Shown here piece by piece: positions 11,601-23,659 of a DNA stretch of 64,000 nucleotides. This DNA comes from Suillus spraguei (taxonomy: Eukaryota > Basidiomycota > Agaricomycetes > Boletales > Suillaceae): NCBI GenBank assembly GCA_016800925.1, contig JABCPU010000091.1, positions 62,001 to 126,000 on the forward strand, given 5' to 3'. A program made the position numbers and the translations under genes. The notes below the pieces were generated by a model. That model saw nothing but the letters and a program-made list of their open reading frames with translations. It searched no databases and had not been told where the DNA came from. Each line of letters begins with the position of its first letter. Positions within the stretch are counted from its first letter, which is position 1.

Positions 11601-13355
11601 TATGCGCAGACGGACCATCGCAGAGCGCATGGCGCGTTTAGGCGGGATCTCGTTCGGTGCACCACCAGTCCCCACGCCACTTACTCGACCTACTTTTCCT
11701 CGTGCACCTCCCCCGACATCTATCCCTCCTGACGAGCCTGAAGTGGATACTCAAGAACCTGAGGAAGGAGATGAGACAATAGAAGGCGAGGCTGCGAGGA
11801 AGCAACGGATCGCTGCAAAACTTGCAGGTATGGGTGGTATGCGATTTGGGATGTTGCCTCCTGGTGCGGGCGTAGCACCTACCACTGCTCGACGACTTGC
11901 ACCAAAACAGGATGACAGTGAGAATGAAGACGTGGCACTTCCTGTACCTGCACCCACTCATCCCGCACGTCGGCCACTACCACCTGTTGAAGTTGATCCA
12001 GAGCAGGAATACCTCCTCACGAAGTCAGAAGACGACGTGCGTGTTGAAATGGAAGAGAGCGAGGTCGAGGAAGTATATTATTCGGATGCAGATGTTCGGG
12101 AGTCAGTTGAGGAAGAGGGCCCCCCCTTACCTCCGCCCCGACGGTCGTCTTTGACGCTGAGATCTTCAGAGGTACTTCCAACCCTCCTCCGCGTTCGCCA
12201 CCTCCAACTGTTGGAAGACCTCCAATTCCTTCCATCCCGCTGCCCTACTTAACCGTCGCACTAGCATTGCGACGGCATCGTCCTCTAGAAAGTCCTCGGC
12301 TGATTACTCTGGCGCGAATGAGACTTCTGTACGAAAGCAGCGAATACATACAGCCCTACCCTTGGAAAGAACCTCATCAGATTCTGGTACCCAATCGGAT
12401 TATGTGATGGTGGAACCTGAACTGGAAGTCGAGGAAGAGCCCGCTGCGCCTCCGTCTCGCCGCTCAAGTCGTACCCCTCGCTCGTTCCCGCTGCCTCCTC
12501 CGCCACCTCCATCTGCCATTGACCCTCCTGAACAAATGACTAGCAGTGCTCAGTGGGAGCTCCCCTCGATCCCCCAGGCTACATATGAATCTGGTGATGA
12601 AGCGGACCTAGCTTCATTCTCAGAAGACTCAACGTTCCATGGGTCCACTTCAACACCAACGCGTAAATTCGACTCTCGTAGCACCCCAGGGCAGATTGCT
12701 CGTCCCGTTGACCAGGAGCTCAGCGCGGACGACCTTATGGCGCTCTGGGGCAAAATTGGAGTGCAAGTGGTGGAGTCTGCGACAGGGCTGTTTGAAAAAT
12801 CTAAACGCTCGCTTGTTGGCGACGGTTCGTACGCAGGATTTGTCAAGGCTGTTTTCTCACAAGTTCCCGATGTGCAACGCGTACCAGGGGAGGGTGAGGA
12901 TTGGGGGTACTTGATCTACGTGCAAAGTGCCAGCTCGGTGCAGCGCCGCATTGCTGATATCCTGCCGGGCGACGTGATCGCATTTTGGGACGCGAAGCTC
13001 AAGGGCCACAAGGGGCTTCAAACGTATAGCCAAACTGTTGGCACAGGGGAGAACGGTCCGCTTGTAGGTGTGGTGAGCGAAGTGGAGAGTAAAAAGTGCA
13101 AAGTTCGTGTATGGCAAGCGAACCAGCATGTCGGTCAGCAGGTGAGTTTACTACGAAGATGGAGGCGGATGGCGAACGGTGTGCTGACACCGAAGGCTAC
13201 GCAGACTGTGGAGAATGTAAGTTACAGGTTGGAAGATTTAAAAAGTGGGGTTGTCAAAGTGCGTCATCTTCTCTTTTTTTAGTAGAGGGCTTTTCTGAAT
13301 CCTGATTCATTGCCTTCGTTACAATGCTTAGGTATTCCGTGTCATGGAAGCCTGA
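8684..13355 (+). CDS. BBC1/AIM3-like actin-patch protein (1,403 aa, 8 exons)
   Basis: Exons by eye: 8684-9356, 9406-9465, 9572-10378, 10450-10971, 11030-11476, 11534-12171, 12218-13258, 13332-13355; total 4,212 nt, in frame throughout. The start MSETPQKPKPGSLRDRIAAF is a common opening of Agaricomycete relatives. The middle is a disordered proline/acidic scaffold with repeated short amphipathic motifs (SLKERMAALQ, IAVRMARLGG, RVAAKLAEMG, TIAERMARLGG, RIAAKLAGMG), four RRTSAS repeats (about residues 700-800) and a poly-Glu run. Residues about 1215-1400, from LSADDLMALWGKIG to VFRVMEA, match the C-terminal BBC1/AIM3 cysteine-proteinase-fold domain. BBC1 (MTI1) restrains Arp2/3-driven actin assembly at endocytic patches through type I myosins. 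I see no N-terminal SH3 domain, which yeast BBC1 has. Intron 12172-12217 is only 46 nt; without it there are two frameshifts. Confidence 0.83.
11056..11400 (+). repeat. Four in-frame RRTSAS repeats inside the BBC1-like gene
   Basis: Coding repeats with core [VI][TA]RRTSAS[IV][KR]S followed by an acidic stretch and PP-A/S/T-PP, spaced about 70-100 bp. They begin near 11056, 11128, 11203 and 11302. The units read as basic, serine-rich, then proline-rich modules, which could be phosphorylation and SH3-ligand sites. Copy number may vary between strains. Confidence 0.75.
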
Positions 13356-13906
13356 GCTTGTACAGATTTCAATTGCAGTTGTATGTAGGACCTGGATGGA
13401 TCGTGTAATACTTTGGTTTTCATTTATATTCGGAACCTCCATGTATAATTCTGTGGACTGTCGGCGACTTAGGTATTCGCGCGGGCGTAGTCAGACTCAT
13501 AGGAAGAGTAGTAGCTTACTAAGTAGCCGCTACTAATATTATCGACACATGTGACATGAAGCCTGACTCGGGATCACGCTTAACACAATATTACTCTATG
13601 GTCGTTCCTTCACGGGCTACTGCAGCCTTCAACCAGAGAGTCGGATTCGTTGACAGTTTTGTGCACCAGAATGAGATGAGTCCCATCAAGCTGGGGTCAT
13701 GATAAACACGCCGTATGTTTGACATGTTTCATCAAGTTATTTGCGTATTGTTCCTGGTAAGTATCTCGGATTCTCACTATGCCGTAGCAGGCACAGACTC
13801 GACTTACAGCAGCCCTGCCAAGATTTGAGGGATAACTCCGGCCTACTAGGGCGCTTGTCTTCAAGAGTATTCGCTTCTCCCGCATTCCCTTTAACTGCCC
13901 TTGACC
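13356..13906. promoter_or_regulatory. Intergenic 3'/5' region before the NACHT-ankyrin gene
   Basis: About 550 bp without an ORF I can support. It must contain the 3' end of the BBC1-like gene and the promoter of the next gene. No TATA box stands out. A pyrimidine-rich stretch (tcgcttctcccgcattccctttaactgccc) directly precedes the ATG at 13907, which is common upstream of fungal starts. Confidence 0.3.
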
Positions 13907-16900
13907 ATGGCGGCATGGAACGTCGTGGGCGAGATTGCGAATATCGGCGGCGTTACTTCCATAGTTGAACTATCTCTGCAAGTAATTATTGCAGTGAATA
14001 GTTATGCTTCATCTGTCGCAGGGGCAGAAGCTGCACGTATGAGCCTTCGTAACGGACTCCTCTCCCTCAACCAAACTCTCAACCACATATATTTCCTCCT
14101 TCAGAAGTCGAATGCCGCATTGTCAACACCAGCAAACGACTTATCCCCTTTGGACAGCGCATTAAAGGAGTGCCAGAGAGTCTTACAAGATCTTCGTGAG
14201 CGGATACCGGAGAACAAACGTCAGACATGGTTCGGTGCAAGACTTGTGTGGCCGTTTCAGCAAGCCGACATAATGAAAGCTGTTGATACATTAGAGCGTT
14301 GCAAAAGTACCCTTTCGCTGACAATCTCTAGTGATCTCTTGTACGTGCTTTGTATTGGATTCTGGGCGCTGATACACATTCGATATCAATTATCTTGATT
14401 CCAGGTCACATGTGACAGGGCTTACAGTTATAACCAAGGAGATCCAGGTGAACGTAAAAGATCAGGCAGAAAATATTAAGCAGGAAATTAGCAAGAGAAC
14501 CCGTGAGGTTAAACAAAAGATTGAAGATGTCAGAGAGGAAGTCACAGCTGCGAAGCTGGAGATTACTGTGCGCATATCCTGCTAGATCTCAACCCCTGCT
14601 GAAGCCAATTAATCATCAGAATACGTTTGATTACCATATCGCGATACAGGAGACGATGGCGAAAATGCAAGAACAAGAGAGGCTGAAAATACTGGCTGGT
14701 ATGTCTATTTAGCCACTAGTCAATCACATTCTATCGTTCATATGCACGTTTACTCAGACCAAGAACGAAAGGACTTACTACAGTGGTTGGGTGGGTTTGA
14801 CTGCAGGGTCAGACATGAAGAAGTCTCCGCCCAGCGACAAGAGAGCACGTGCACATGGGTATTTGAACAGAAAGCGTTCCGTCAATGGAACACACCACCA
14901 ACAGGGCAGCGTGGTAAATTCTTATGGATCAATGGCAAGCGTTAGTACTTATCGAGCTTTAACTATGAGTGATCCGTGCTCATTATACCTCAGCCGGAGC
15001 AGGGAAAACTGTCATTGCGTAAGGACTCATCTTCGTTAGCAACCCATGAATACTGACAAGGTCACAAAGTTCTGCGATTATCAACGAGCTCCTTGCCCAT
15101 GACGAGACACCAGTATTTTTCTACTGTGATTTCCGCCAGGAAAGGACCACAGATGGAGCTACCGTTCTACGCTCCCTTCTTATCCAGCTGTTGAGACAAG
15201 CAGGCGACGAATGGGACTTAGAATTCACGGACCTCTTTCGTAGGAAATCAGAAGGTGCTGAACCTCCTGCTGACACTGATGTCTTATGCGACCTCATCTG
15301 CCGCTCTTTGAAATTCCTTCGACACCCCGTCGCGATAATTGACGCCCTGGATGAGTGCAAGCTCGTTGGAACATTTCTTAAACGGCTGCTTTACGCAGCG
15401 AATGACGGTGCTATGCGACTACTTATCACCAGTAGGATGGAGCAAACCATTTCCAGCGCTCTGTCTGACCTACCATCGTTGTCATTAAATGACCATGCTC
15501 CCTTGATCAATAGTGACATGAAGCTTCACATCGAGAAAGAACTTAATGCTCGTGAGAGGCTTGCATCTCTTACCCCGGACCTTAAAGATGAAATACGAAA
15601 ATCGCTTTTGCAGCAGGCTGACGGAATGTCAGTAAACACCTACGTTCATCTGTATTAACTTTCCTGGCTAATACTTCGCTTGACAGGTTTCGTTGGGTGA
15701 ATTGCCAGCTGGATGCCATCAGCGCTTGCCGATCTGCGCAGGGAATATCAGACTCGCTCAAGAGTCTCCCCAAAGGTCTTTACGAGACATATGACAGAAT
15801 CTTGCAGGAAATTGAAGAGGCCGGACCTGATCGTAGGTCTATCGTAGAGCGGACGTTGATGTGGCTGGTCGCTGCTCTGGAGCCACTTAACCTATATCAG
15901 CTCGTTGAGGCATTGAGCATAGAGATCGGAAGCACGACGCTCAACCAGAAGCTCAGCGTGATGTCCCCAGAAGATCTCTTGGAGATATGTAGCTCCCTGG
16001 TGAGCTTCGATAAGAGAACTCGAATCGTTACTTTGTCACATTACAGTGTGCGGGTGAGATATATACTTCCCTTGATAAAATCATTGCTCATGCACACTAT
16101 TCAAGGAATATTTAATGGCAGGCAAAAACACGTACCGACATCTACTCGAAGATGCCCACCGGCATATCGTCCAGTGCTGCACACAATATTTGACCAGCGA
16201 TGATGTCCTTAATTCCACCAGCACCCGCCCTATGCTGCGTTATGCACTTGATCTTGGGCTTGGGGCGCACATAGCTTCTATCATACATGAGGAAGACTCC
16301 GTACTTTCTTATCTGGAGGATCTCCCGGAGCAGATATGTGTTCGACATCCTTGGAATGACCGAGTGGCTCTTTGCAACCCCTGGCAGATTTGGCTTGCTA
16401 ATCCCAAGAGCATCTGCGACATTCTCGTTCGTTTTGGACCTGACTGGATGGTTCACAGGCATCTGCGCAAGTATCGGGAGCATTGGAATCATGTTCTACA
16501 ATATGCAATTTTGGAGGGAAAAACACCACTCGCCAATGTTGTATTGAGTCTTGGAAGAAATGTCAATCTACCCATCACAATTGGCTTGGAAACTACAAGT
16601 CCTGTGAAGTTTGCCCTCCGGCATAGTCCACGGGAGCTCATCGAATGCTTCCTCAGTAGAGGTGCTCGCCTCCCATTCGATGCTATTCATACTGTGCTCG
16701 AGGAACGGCAGAGTATTGACTCCGACATCCTTTCATTGCTCATCCAGTATGGGGCGAATGTTCATGCAACACACGTCCATTTCCAAGACAATCCTCTCCA
16801 TACTCTCCTTCGCAAAGATGCTCAGGGCCAAGAATCATACCTGGACGCTGCACGTGTCCTCATTGGTGCAGGGTGCGAATTCAATTCCCGAGGCCTAGCG

Positions 16901-19900
16901 GGGTGGACACCCCTTGATTTTGCCATAATGAAATCGTTCAATGCTGTGGGGGATTACCTTCTCCACATGGGAGCTGCTGCCTCGGCGGATGTCGTCCGTT
17001 CTTCAGACGTCATTTGCTGGCACCTCGAGAATAAGCGCTTTGACATTGTCCTTATCTCTACTCTCCTACGGCATGGCGTAGATGTCAATGTACGACGCAA
17101 CGGTGCCAACCCCCTACATATTCTCTTTGGTTATGAGAAATGGACCGACGACTGGCTCGAGTTGGCACGCCTGCTCGTCGACACTGGATGCTCGTTCGAT
17201 ATTGAAGATCACGAGGGCTATACACCGCTGCACTTGGCCATCAGACATGGGTCACCTAACCTATTGAAGTATCTTATTGAAAAAGGTGCTCATATTCCTT
17301 TTGACGCAGTCCACCATCACCTGGAGCATTATTCGGTTGACTGCTCAGTCATTCATATTCTTATCCAACATGGAGCAGATGTGAACGCGGTGCGCAAAGG
17401 TTCTAATACTCTCCATGCCCTGCTTTCCCGTTGGAATAGGAGAGACGGGTTAGATGATTGGTTCAGGACAGCACAATTGCTCATCGAAGCAGGATGCTCA
17501 ATTGATACTGAAGATGAAAAAGGCTGCACGCCTCTTCGCCTGGCCGTGAAATGCGGATTGTTGCCCTTGGTCAAAGACCTTATCAGAAGAGGTGCTCGCA
17601 TTTCGGTGGACGCAATCCATAATTACCTTGAAAACGATTGGGTCGATCATGCCGTCGTCTCCACCCTCATCCAGCATGATCTTGATGTGAATGCTCAATG
17701 CAACAAGCGCAATCCCCTTCACTCTCTGCTTCATCATCAGAATTGGAGAGAAGAATGGTTCGACACAGCACGTATACTTGTCGAAACGGGATCTTCTTTG
17801 GACGCTGTAGATGAAGCAGGTCATGCACCGATCCACCTGGCTATCAAACAAGGATCTGTCACCCTAGTGAAATATCTGGTAGAAAGAGGTGCGCGCGTCC
17901 CTGCGGACGCTGTATTCCATAATCTCGAGAAGGGCCGGATTGATGCCGCAATGGCCTCTGTACTTGTGCAGTGTGGGGTAGATGCAAATATCGTCGGGAA
18001 TGACGGTGGCAATTTGCTCCATGCTCTAATTGGACGTACAGATACACGACACGACTGCCTCGATATAGCGGGAGTCCTAATTGATGCGGGGTGTGCATTG
18101 GACGCCACCGACGGAGCGAAAAAGACCCCCCTTCATTTTGCCATTGAACAACAATCGTTCTCTTTTATAGAGTATCTAATAGGAAGGGGTGCCCACATTC
18201 CTGTGGACGCTATCCATGTTGCACTTCAATCCACTAGAATAAACCTGGACATCATTTCGATGCTCGTCAGGCACGGAGCAGACGTTGATGTTATGCGATT
18301 TGGTGTCAGCCCTCTCCACGCTCTGCTCTCTCACTGGAATTGGGGGGGCGATTGTCTTGAGGCAGTGCTCGTCCTCGTCGAAGCGGGGTGCAACCTGGAT
18401 GCCGTAGATCAAAATGGGAATGCCCCGCTTCACTTTGCTATCAGGCGCCAGTCGCTCCCTTTAGTCGAGTATCTTATCCAAAGAGGAGCTTGTCTTCCGG
18501 AAGACGCCATTCACCTTGCAGTTCAACCTCCCTATGATCCGGAAGTCGACTTGAATCCCGACGTCACTTCTGCACTCGTTTTTCATGGCGCGGATGTGAA
18601 TACGTTATACTGCGGTGCCAACCCACTTCACACGTTGCTTCAACGTCTGCAGAAGGGGGACTGTCTTGCAATAGTTCGCATCCTTATTGATGCAGGATGC
18701 GAATATAACCGTCGGGACTCGGCCGGGTATACGCCACTGTGCCTTGCTATAATACACGAAGTATCCTGTGTGACGGAATACCTCCTCCTGAAAGGTGCTT
18801 CATTGCATATGGATTCAATCGTAATTGCCATCAAAGATGGTAATGTGGGCCCCGATATAATTCGAAACCTTCTCCAGCATGTTGAAGATACAGATGTGTT
18901 CAGTCAGCTACTTATGTTATTGGGCCATCGTCCATCATCCCAGTTGCTGCATGATAGCAACTGCCTAGAAATTGCCAAAGTCATCGTTGATGTAGAATGC
19001 GAATATGATGCTGTCGACACAGCTAAATATTCACCTCTAATAGATCTCGCCATCACTCAGTCGCTCCCCCGTGTCACGCAGCACTTCCTTCAAGTAAGCA
19101 GCCCTATCCACGTAAATCACCCGGTAAGCGTCGTGCTCAATAACGATGCACCTACTCCATTCATCGACCCCAACATCCATCCTGAAGAACAGCGGGTCGA
19201 GCAGCTACGCGCATGGCAAACAGATTGCCGATTTCAGACTATGCGGGCCCTCGTCGAAGCTGGCCATAATGCTAACAGTCAAGATTCAGCTGGGCAAACA
19301 CCGCTTGGCATCGCTATCGCGAAGCGAATCCCATCTGCAGTCAACTATATCCTCGGAAAACTCGCATGCGGACAGCTCGATTTCTTCTGTGGAAATGGGC
19401 TAGAAGAACACAATGTGGAGGTCATTGAGGCACTGCTTCAAAGCAGTACCCCACTCCACGTGTTGACTCGCAACGTATTTACGGGTCCTGTTAGTATTCA
19501 CGACTACTGCTTTTCAAGCAACGGGATGCACGGTCCATTCTGCGAGAGAGACTGCGGGGAGATACTGCTCATTCTCATCGATGAGGGCTTTTCAGTCAAT
19601 GCCACAGATTCATCGGGAGACACACCCCTCCGTATCGCCATTCAACGCCAGCTCTTCCTCGTTGTTGAATATCTTCTTCGACGAGATCCAATAATTGACG
19701 TTGACAGTCTCATCGCTGCATTTGGCACCCGGTCTCACGTGTGGAAGCACCTTCTTCAAAAATACATGTTGAATGCGGACCCCTTCCATACCCTGATCTC
19801 ACGCATGCACTCCGGCCGCACCGACATAAACGAAGATACTTACCTAGCAATTACGAAAGGCCTTGTACACGCTGGCAGTGATGTCAATGTGCGGGACAGT

Positions 19901-19996
19901 AGCGGAATAACTCCTCTTCAGTACATGTGTAGACTTGAACTCGATCGCAGATACCCCACAGTCAGAGATTTTCTATGCGGTGAAGGGGCGCTGTAA
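13907..19996 (+). CDS. NACHT-ankyrin STAND/NLR-like protein (1,902 aa, 8 exons)
   Basis: Exons: 13907-14340, 14405-14567, 14620-14698, 14758-14940, 14994-15018, 15061-15627, 15687-16053, 16106-19996 (5,709 nt, in frame). N-terminus MAAWNVVGEIANIGGVTSIV resembles the fungal N-terminal domain of STAND proteins (residues about 1-145), followed by a charged coiled-coil-like linker. NACHT ATPase: Walker A GKPGAGKT at about 285-292 (restored by removing intron 14941-14993), Walker B AIIDALDEC at about 387, sensor LLITSRME. The winged-helix end reads LSHYSVREYL. From about residue 720 the protein is ankyrin repeats (many TPLHxAI, LLIxxGADVN). Such receptors sense non-self or stress and oligomerise on ATP binding. 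The ligand is unknown. No break seen. Confidence 0.9.
16690..19990 (+). repeat. About 100-residue ankyrin super-repeats (7-8 units)
   Basis: In the last exon a composite unit of about 97-107 residues recurs: LLIxHGADVN...NPLHALL...(A)RLLIEAGCxxDxxDxxGxTPLHLAI...LVKYLIxRGAxIPxDAIHxxLExxxxD. I count about seven good copies (starting near 16,725, 17,050, 17,345, 17,650, 17,945, 18,250 and 18,560) and weaker ones afterwards. Each holds roughly three ankyrin motifs plus an inter-repeat spacer ending in DAIHxxLE. The copies differ at many codons, so the expansion is not recent, unlike the near-identical repeats of some fungal NLRs. Confidence 0.8.
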
Positions 19997-20516
19997 TCAA
20001 TGGGGTGCTGGGACTTGCGATGTCACATAGAAGGTTGGCTACCTTTCTGAAAATCCTATTTATTATCTTCTTGGGCTGACGCCTGATGTAAACAGGTACA
20101 TGCTATATACTAAGTACTGTTAGGCTGGCTACCTTCAAGGAAAGAAATACTTGAATCATTACCCGGTGTATCATCATGTCAAATTGTCGGGCCTCAGGTA
20201 CATCATGCGGTCGAATATATAAGTTCATCATACCAGTTATCATGGGGGTTTGATCAAAAGGAATTAAGTTGGTTGCTGCAGTAGTTCTTGTTACATTGTG
20301 GTTTTTGGACGTTCCAGCATATCAGGAAGGTAGCAATTTTCAGTTTTCGCGGGGAAAACCGTCCTGCAATGCGACTAACTTATGTAGTAGATTGTTGCTA
20401 ATAACCAATTGGTGACGATACCTATGTGTAGTAGTAGTGCTCTAGTAATCTGTGAAATGCTTCAAAATCACGCCATCAGCCTATCTAGAAAACCCATCAT
20501 TGACCGAACTCACCTG
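19997..20516. other. Intergenic between convergent NACHT-ankyrin and DUF6532 genes
   Basis: 520 bp, AT-rich, no supported ORF. Both flanking genes end here, so it holds two 3' regions. The motif ggctggctacctt occurs twice (about 20034 and 20121), a short direct repeat of no evident function. Confidence 0.4.
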
Positions 20517-22636
20517 CTAAAAAATTACATCAGAGCCGGAGTCAGAGCCAGAGTCCACATCAACACAACGTGTATAACCATTTGCTTCCTCGCGTTCTTC
20601 TTCAAGTGCTGCTGGTATACTATGATGTGGTTTGCGAGTTTTGATGTAAGGGATAGCGGCCTTGATGATTTTCTTCCATCCCCGTGAAGTAGTCTTCTTA
20701 ACAGAGATCATTACCTCCTCTGTCGTAACACCCCAATGCTTCCGCGAGAACGTAGACTCAAAACGATCTTTATGTTTGACATAAGTGCCAGTGGAGTACA
20801 TCCTCAGCGCACGCTCCACCTGACAAACAGTCAATAGATGGCGCTATCGAGTAACGACAGTCTTACCGAGACAGTTGCGAGGACGAGAGCACCACGAGGA
20901 TGATCCGGCTGCCGCAACGCCGGGGGAATACATTCTCTGATTTCAAGATAGAGCGCAAGAGTGTCAGAAATCGGGCGAGAGCGAAATGCACCCCTTGTTT
21001 CCTAGATAATGTTATAAATGATACCCGTAGAACGCTGGTATACTTACCGTGCGTTCGACACCTCCGTCTTCGTTCATGATGTTTGTTGCTTCCTGCCACA
21101 TGAATGGGTAGCATTTAGCAGTCTCTTCGCCACCCCGTATCCCTGAAACGGATGGGACAAGGAAATTGATGTATGGGGCGATCTCGTCTGGGTCATTCAA
21201 GCCGATACTATCCAGGTAAGCTGCGACAGCGGTTTCGCCACGTTTGGCGAAGTCACAACGGTATCTGTACGCACGTTGGAGTAACTAGGAAAAATGAGTA
21301 GCACAACGAAAAACGTTTTAGTCACTTACCAAAGAATACACTGGATCATTTGTCTTTTGCACAGCGTATTCGATGTCTGTGAACGTTATGTTCCAGAGCT
21401 CTTGCATGACGTCGACATGGTTGGTAAGATCCCAAGGGTTCTCGAGGGTGGATACAAACTCAAGCCACAAGGGACCCAAGTCCTCGCGGAAGCGCTGCTG
21501 AGTGCCATCCGGTAGATCCTCCATGCGGAACCGCGGGTAAGACTTCTTTGCCAATTGTGGTGTGGAATGAGTAGAGACGCGAGCCTGAAACTTGGAAACT
21601 GGTGGTAATGTGCCCATGACTTTGCGTTGAGTAGATAGAAGCGGGATGGATTGAAGCTGTAAACCAACGGCATCGTTACCATAACCACAATTCCCAGATT
21701 GCAAATTCTGGGGAAGACTTACAGACGCGTGCTGCAAGTCATTTATGGGAACAAGCTGGGAGCTGCTCTGGCCAATGATATTCGATTCTTCTTCCTTATC
21801 CTCCTCCTCCTCAACAGTCTCGTCTTCATCATCGTGATCCCCGTAATCGATATTGTTTACTTGCGCTGGATCGAGGTCTATTTGATGTAGCAGGGTTTAG
21901 AATAAAACAAAAACTCGCCTTTCTCTTCCTTTGGATGAGACTTGTAGAGTTTCGACATTTGCTTCAGTTGCAATTCGGCAGCATCACGTGCAACAATTGC
22001 GCGCCACTTTGGAAGAAGAACTTCAACCCTGCTGGCCGGCTGGGCGATACGTTGATCGCGTTTGAGCTTTTTTGATGTAGAACTAAGAGCAGGTATTCAA
22101 CAAAGTACAGTGAATGTTGATGTAGATGTTAGATGACTTATCAACGATAATAATACGAAGTTTAGATCTCACCTCTCATCATCAGTACTATTAGCACTAT
22201 CCACGACGCGCTGCTTTCGCTTCCCATGCTGTGCCAGTTCCAGGTCTTCCTCATTTCCTACCGCTTTTTGCGACGTCAGCTGTTTTTTCAGCATATGTCT
22301 ATATTCATGGAGCTTCCCATTTTCTACACCGGCTGTCCAATTGCAAACAATGGGTTGCAGTCCATTAGCCCTCGTCGACATTTCGACCACCCGCTTCATA
22401 CCTTTTTGTCCTTGCTTCGAGTCGATGAGTTGATTGCGAGCATGTGCGTTCGACAGCGCTGATGGACGAGATAGGCCTTCCCATGGGTCATCATCGTCTG
22501 GAATTTGTTGCTTGGTCTGGGCTATCTTCTTAATAGCTGCCTTTTTTGCGGCAGTTTTTCTGATCGAATAAGCACCAAGGCGTAAGATGTACCCAGGGTG
22601 CTTGTTTCTGTTTGATAGTCGCGTTGTTGGAGCCAT
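20517..22636 (-). CDS. DUF6532-domain protein
   Basis: Read from ATG at 22636. Exon 1 is basic (MAPTTRLSNRNKHPGYI), giving a possible nuclear signal. Introns by eye: GTGAGA near 22172, a GC-AG intron (GCGAGT) near 21918, GTAAGT near 21720, then near 21330, 21050 and 20870. After an acidic stretch (EEEEDKEEE) the conserved core begins with KKSYPRFRMEDLP, then PWDLTNHVDVMQELW and NDPVYSLLQRAYRYRCDF, and ends with VERALRMYSTG, HWGVTTEEVM and WKKIIKAA before an acidic Ser/Asp tail and TAG. This matches DUF6532, a basidiomycete-expanded domain of unknown function often seen near transposons. All introns keep the frame open, so the gene looks intact. Confidence 0.78.
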
Positions 22637-23650
22637 GAATTCTAATTAGTGACCAGTGGCTGGTCGAAACGAAGCGAATGTGGCGCACAGCAAGATCGAA
22701 TTGAATTTCAAATTCGGTTCACAAGCTGTGGGTCCAAGATTATTTAAATATGTCCGTGTGAACTTGAATTTGAAGGCGACACGACGAGCGCTGATCTTAT
22801 CAAGGCGTCTAAAACTTCAGCCTCAAAAATACTGTGTGAATTCGAAGCCTCTACTGTCGCGGTTGTGGGCAAGGCCTGCAACAACACTGACACTATGAGG
22901 CCAGAACAACCACTGTTACAGTATCCATGGTGTATCCGACTATGACTACCAACATTGTGATATCAGTGGAAGTTCTGAACCGACACCAACCTAAGGTTTG
23001 ATCCCGGCCCTGAGTTACCTGGCGGACAGCGAGCACAATCTGAGCCTGCAGATCTTGTTGTTCTGGCGTAACCAAATCACCGTCTCAGTACCGAGTAAGT
23101 ATATATGATGCAGATCATGGCAGACCTCAACGATAACAGAGAAACCTCCCCCCCCACTAGCGACTCTGATATGCACACGACTTGATCGAACTTGGTGATG
23201 CTCAGTGGCAGTCAGTTATACATTATGAAAACGGACCCCTTGCATACCTTGACCCCACGGAGGCCCTCGATGAATATACCCTGCAGTCAGATATTTTCTG
23301 TGCGGGAAAGGGGCGGTGTAACACAATGGGTTGGGACTTACTAATTACCCTTCAGCGCATATGAACAATTGTACTTGGTGTACGACTACATCCGTTACTA
23401 ACTTCACTTGGGGCTCGGTCGCATTGTGTGATCAAAATGTACGATTAATTTCACCAGTACTAGTAAGCTCAAAACAACAGAGTGATGGCGCACATTATGA
23501 GGATATCATGGGGGCGCATTGATGCCTGGCCGGCTTCAAGATCATGTCGTTAGTAATGATGATACGTGGGGGAGCGCGAACAATCAAACAATGGGACTCA
23601 CTATTAGAACAGATCTATAGAACCGTAACAATACTTCGGGAAGAGAAACT
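22637..23650. other. Intergenic with a relic of the NACHT-ankyrin gene end
   Basis: About 1 kb with no supported gene. The only explained part is near 23240-23345 (see separate entry). The interval includes a C-run (cctccccccccactag, about 23146). Confidence 0.4.
23240..23345 (+). pseudogene. Small fragment resembling the 3' end of the NACHT-ankyrin gene
   Basis: The stretch around 23285-23335 (cagtcagatattttctgtgcgg...gggcggtgtaa) resembles the last coding bases and stop region of the receptor gene at 19960-20015 (cagtcagagattttctatgcgg...gggcgctgtaa), including the bases after the stop. I read this as debris from a tandem copy lying 3.3 kb away. The match is short and found by eye. Confidence 0.45.
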
Positions 23651-23659
23651 TATCGACGG

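Noticed and set aside
16142..18834. Several minus-strand ORFs of 60-117 codons
   Set aside because: All lie opposite the long ankyrin exon, have no domain and no splice logic; shadows of a periodic coding sequence.
22226..22462. Plus-strand ORF in the DUF6532 region
   Set aside because: Antisense to exon 1 of the DUF6532 gene, which has conserved order and splice sites.
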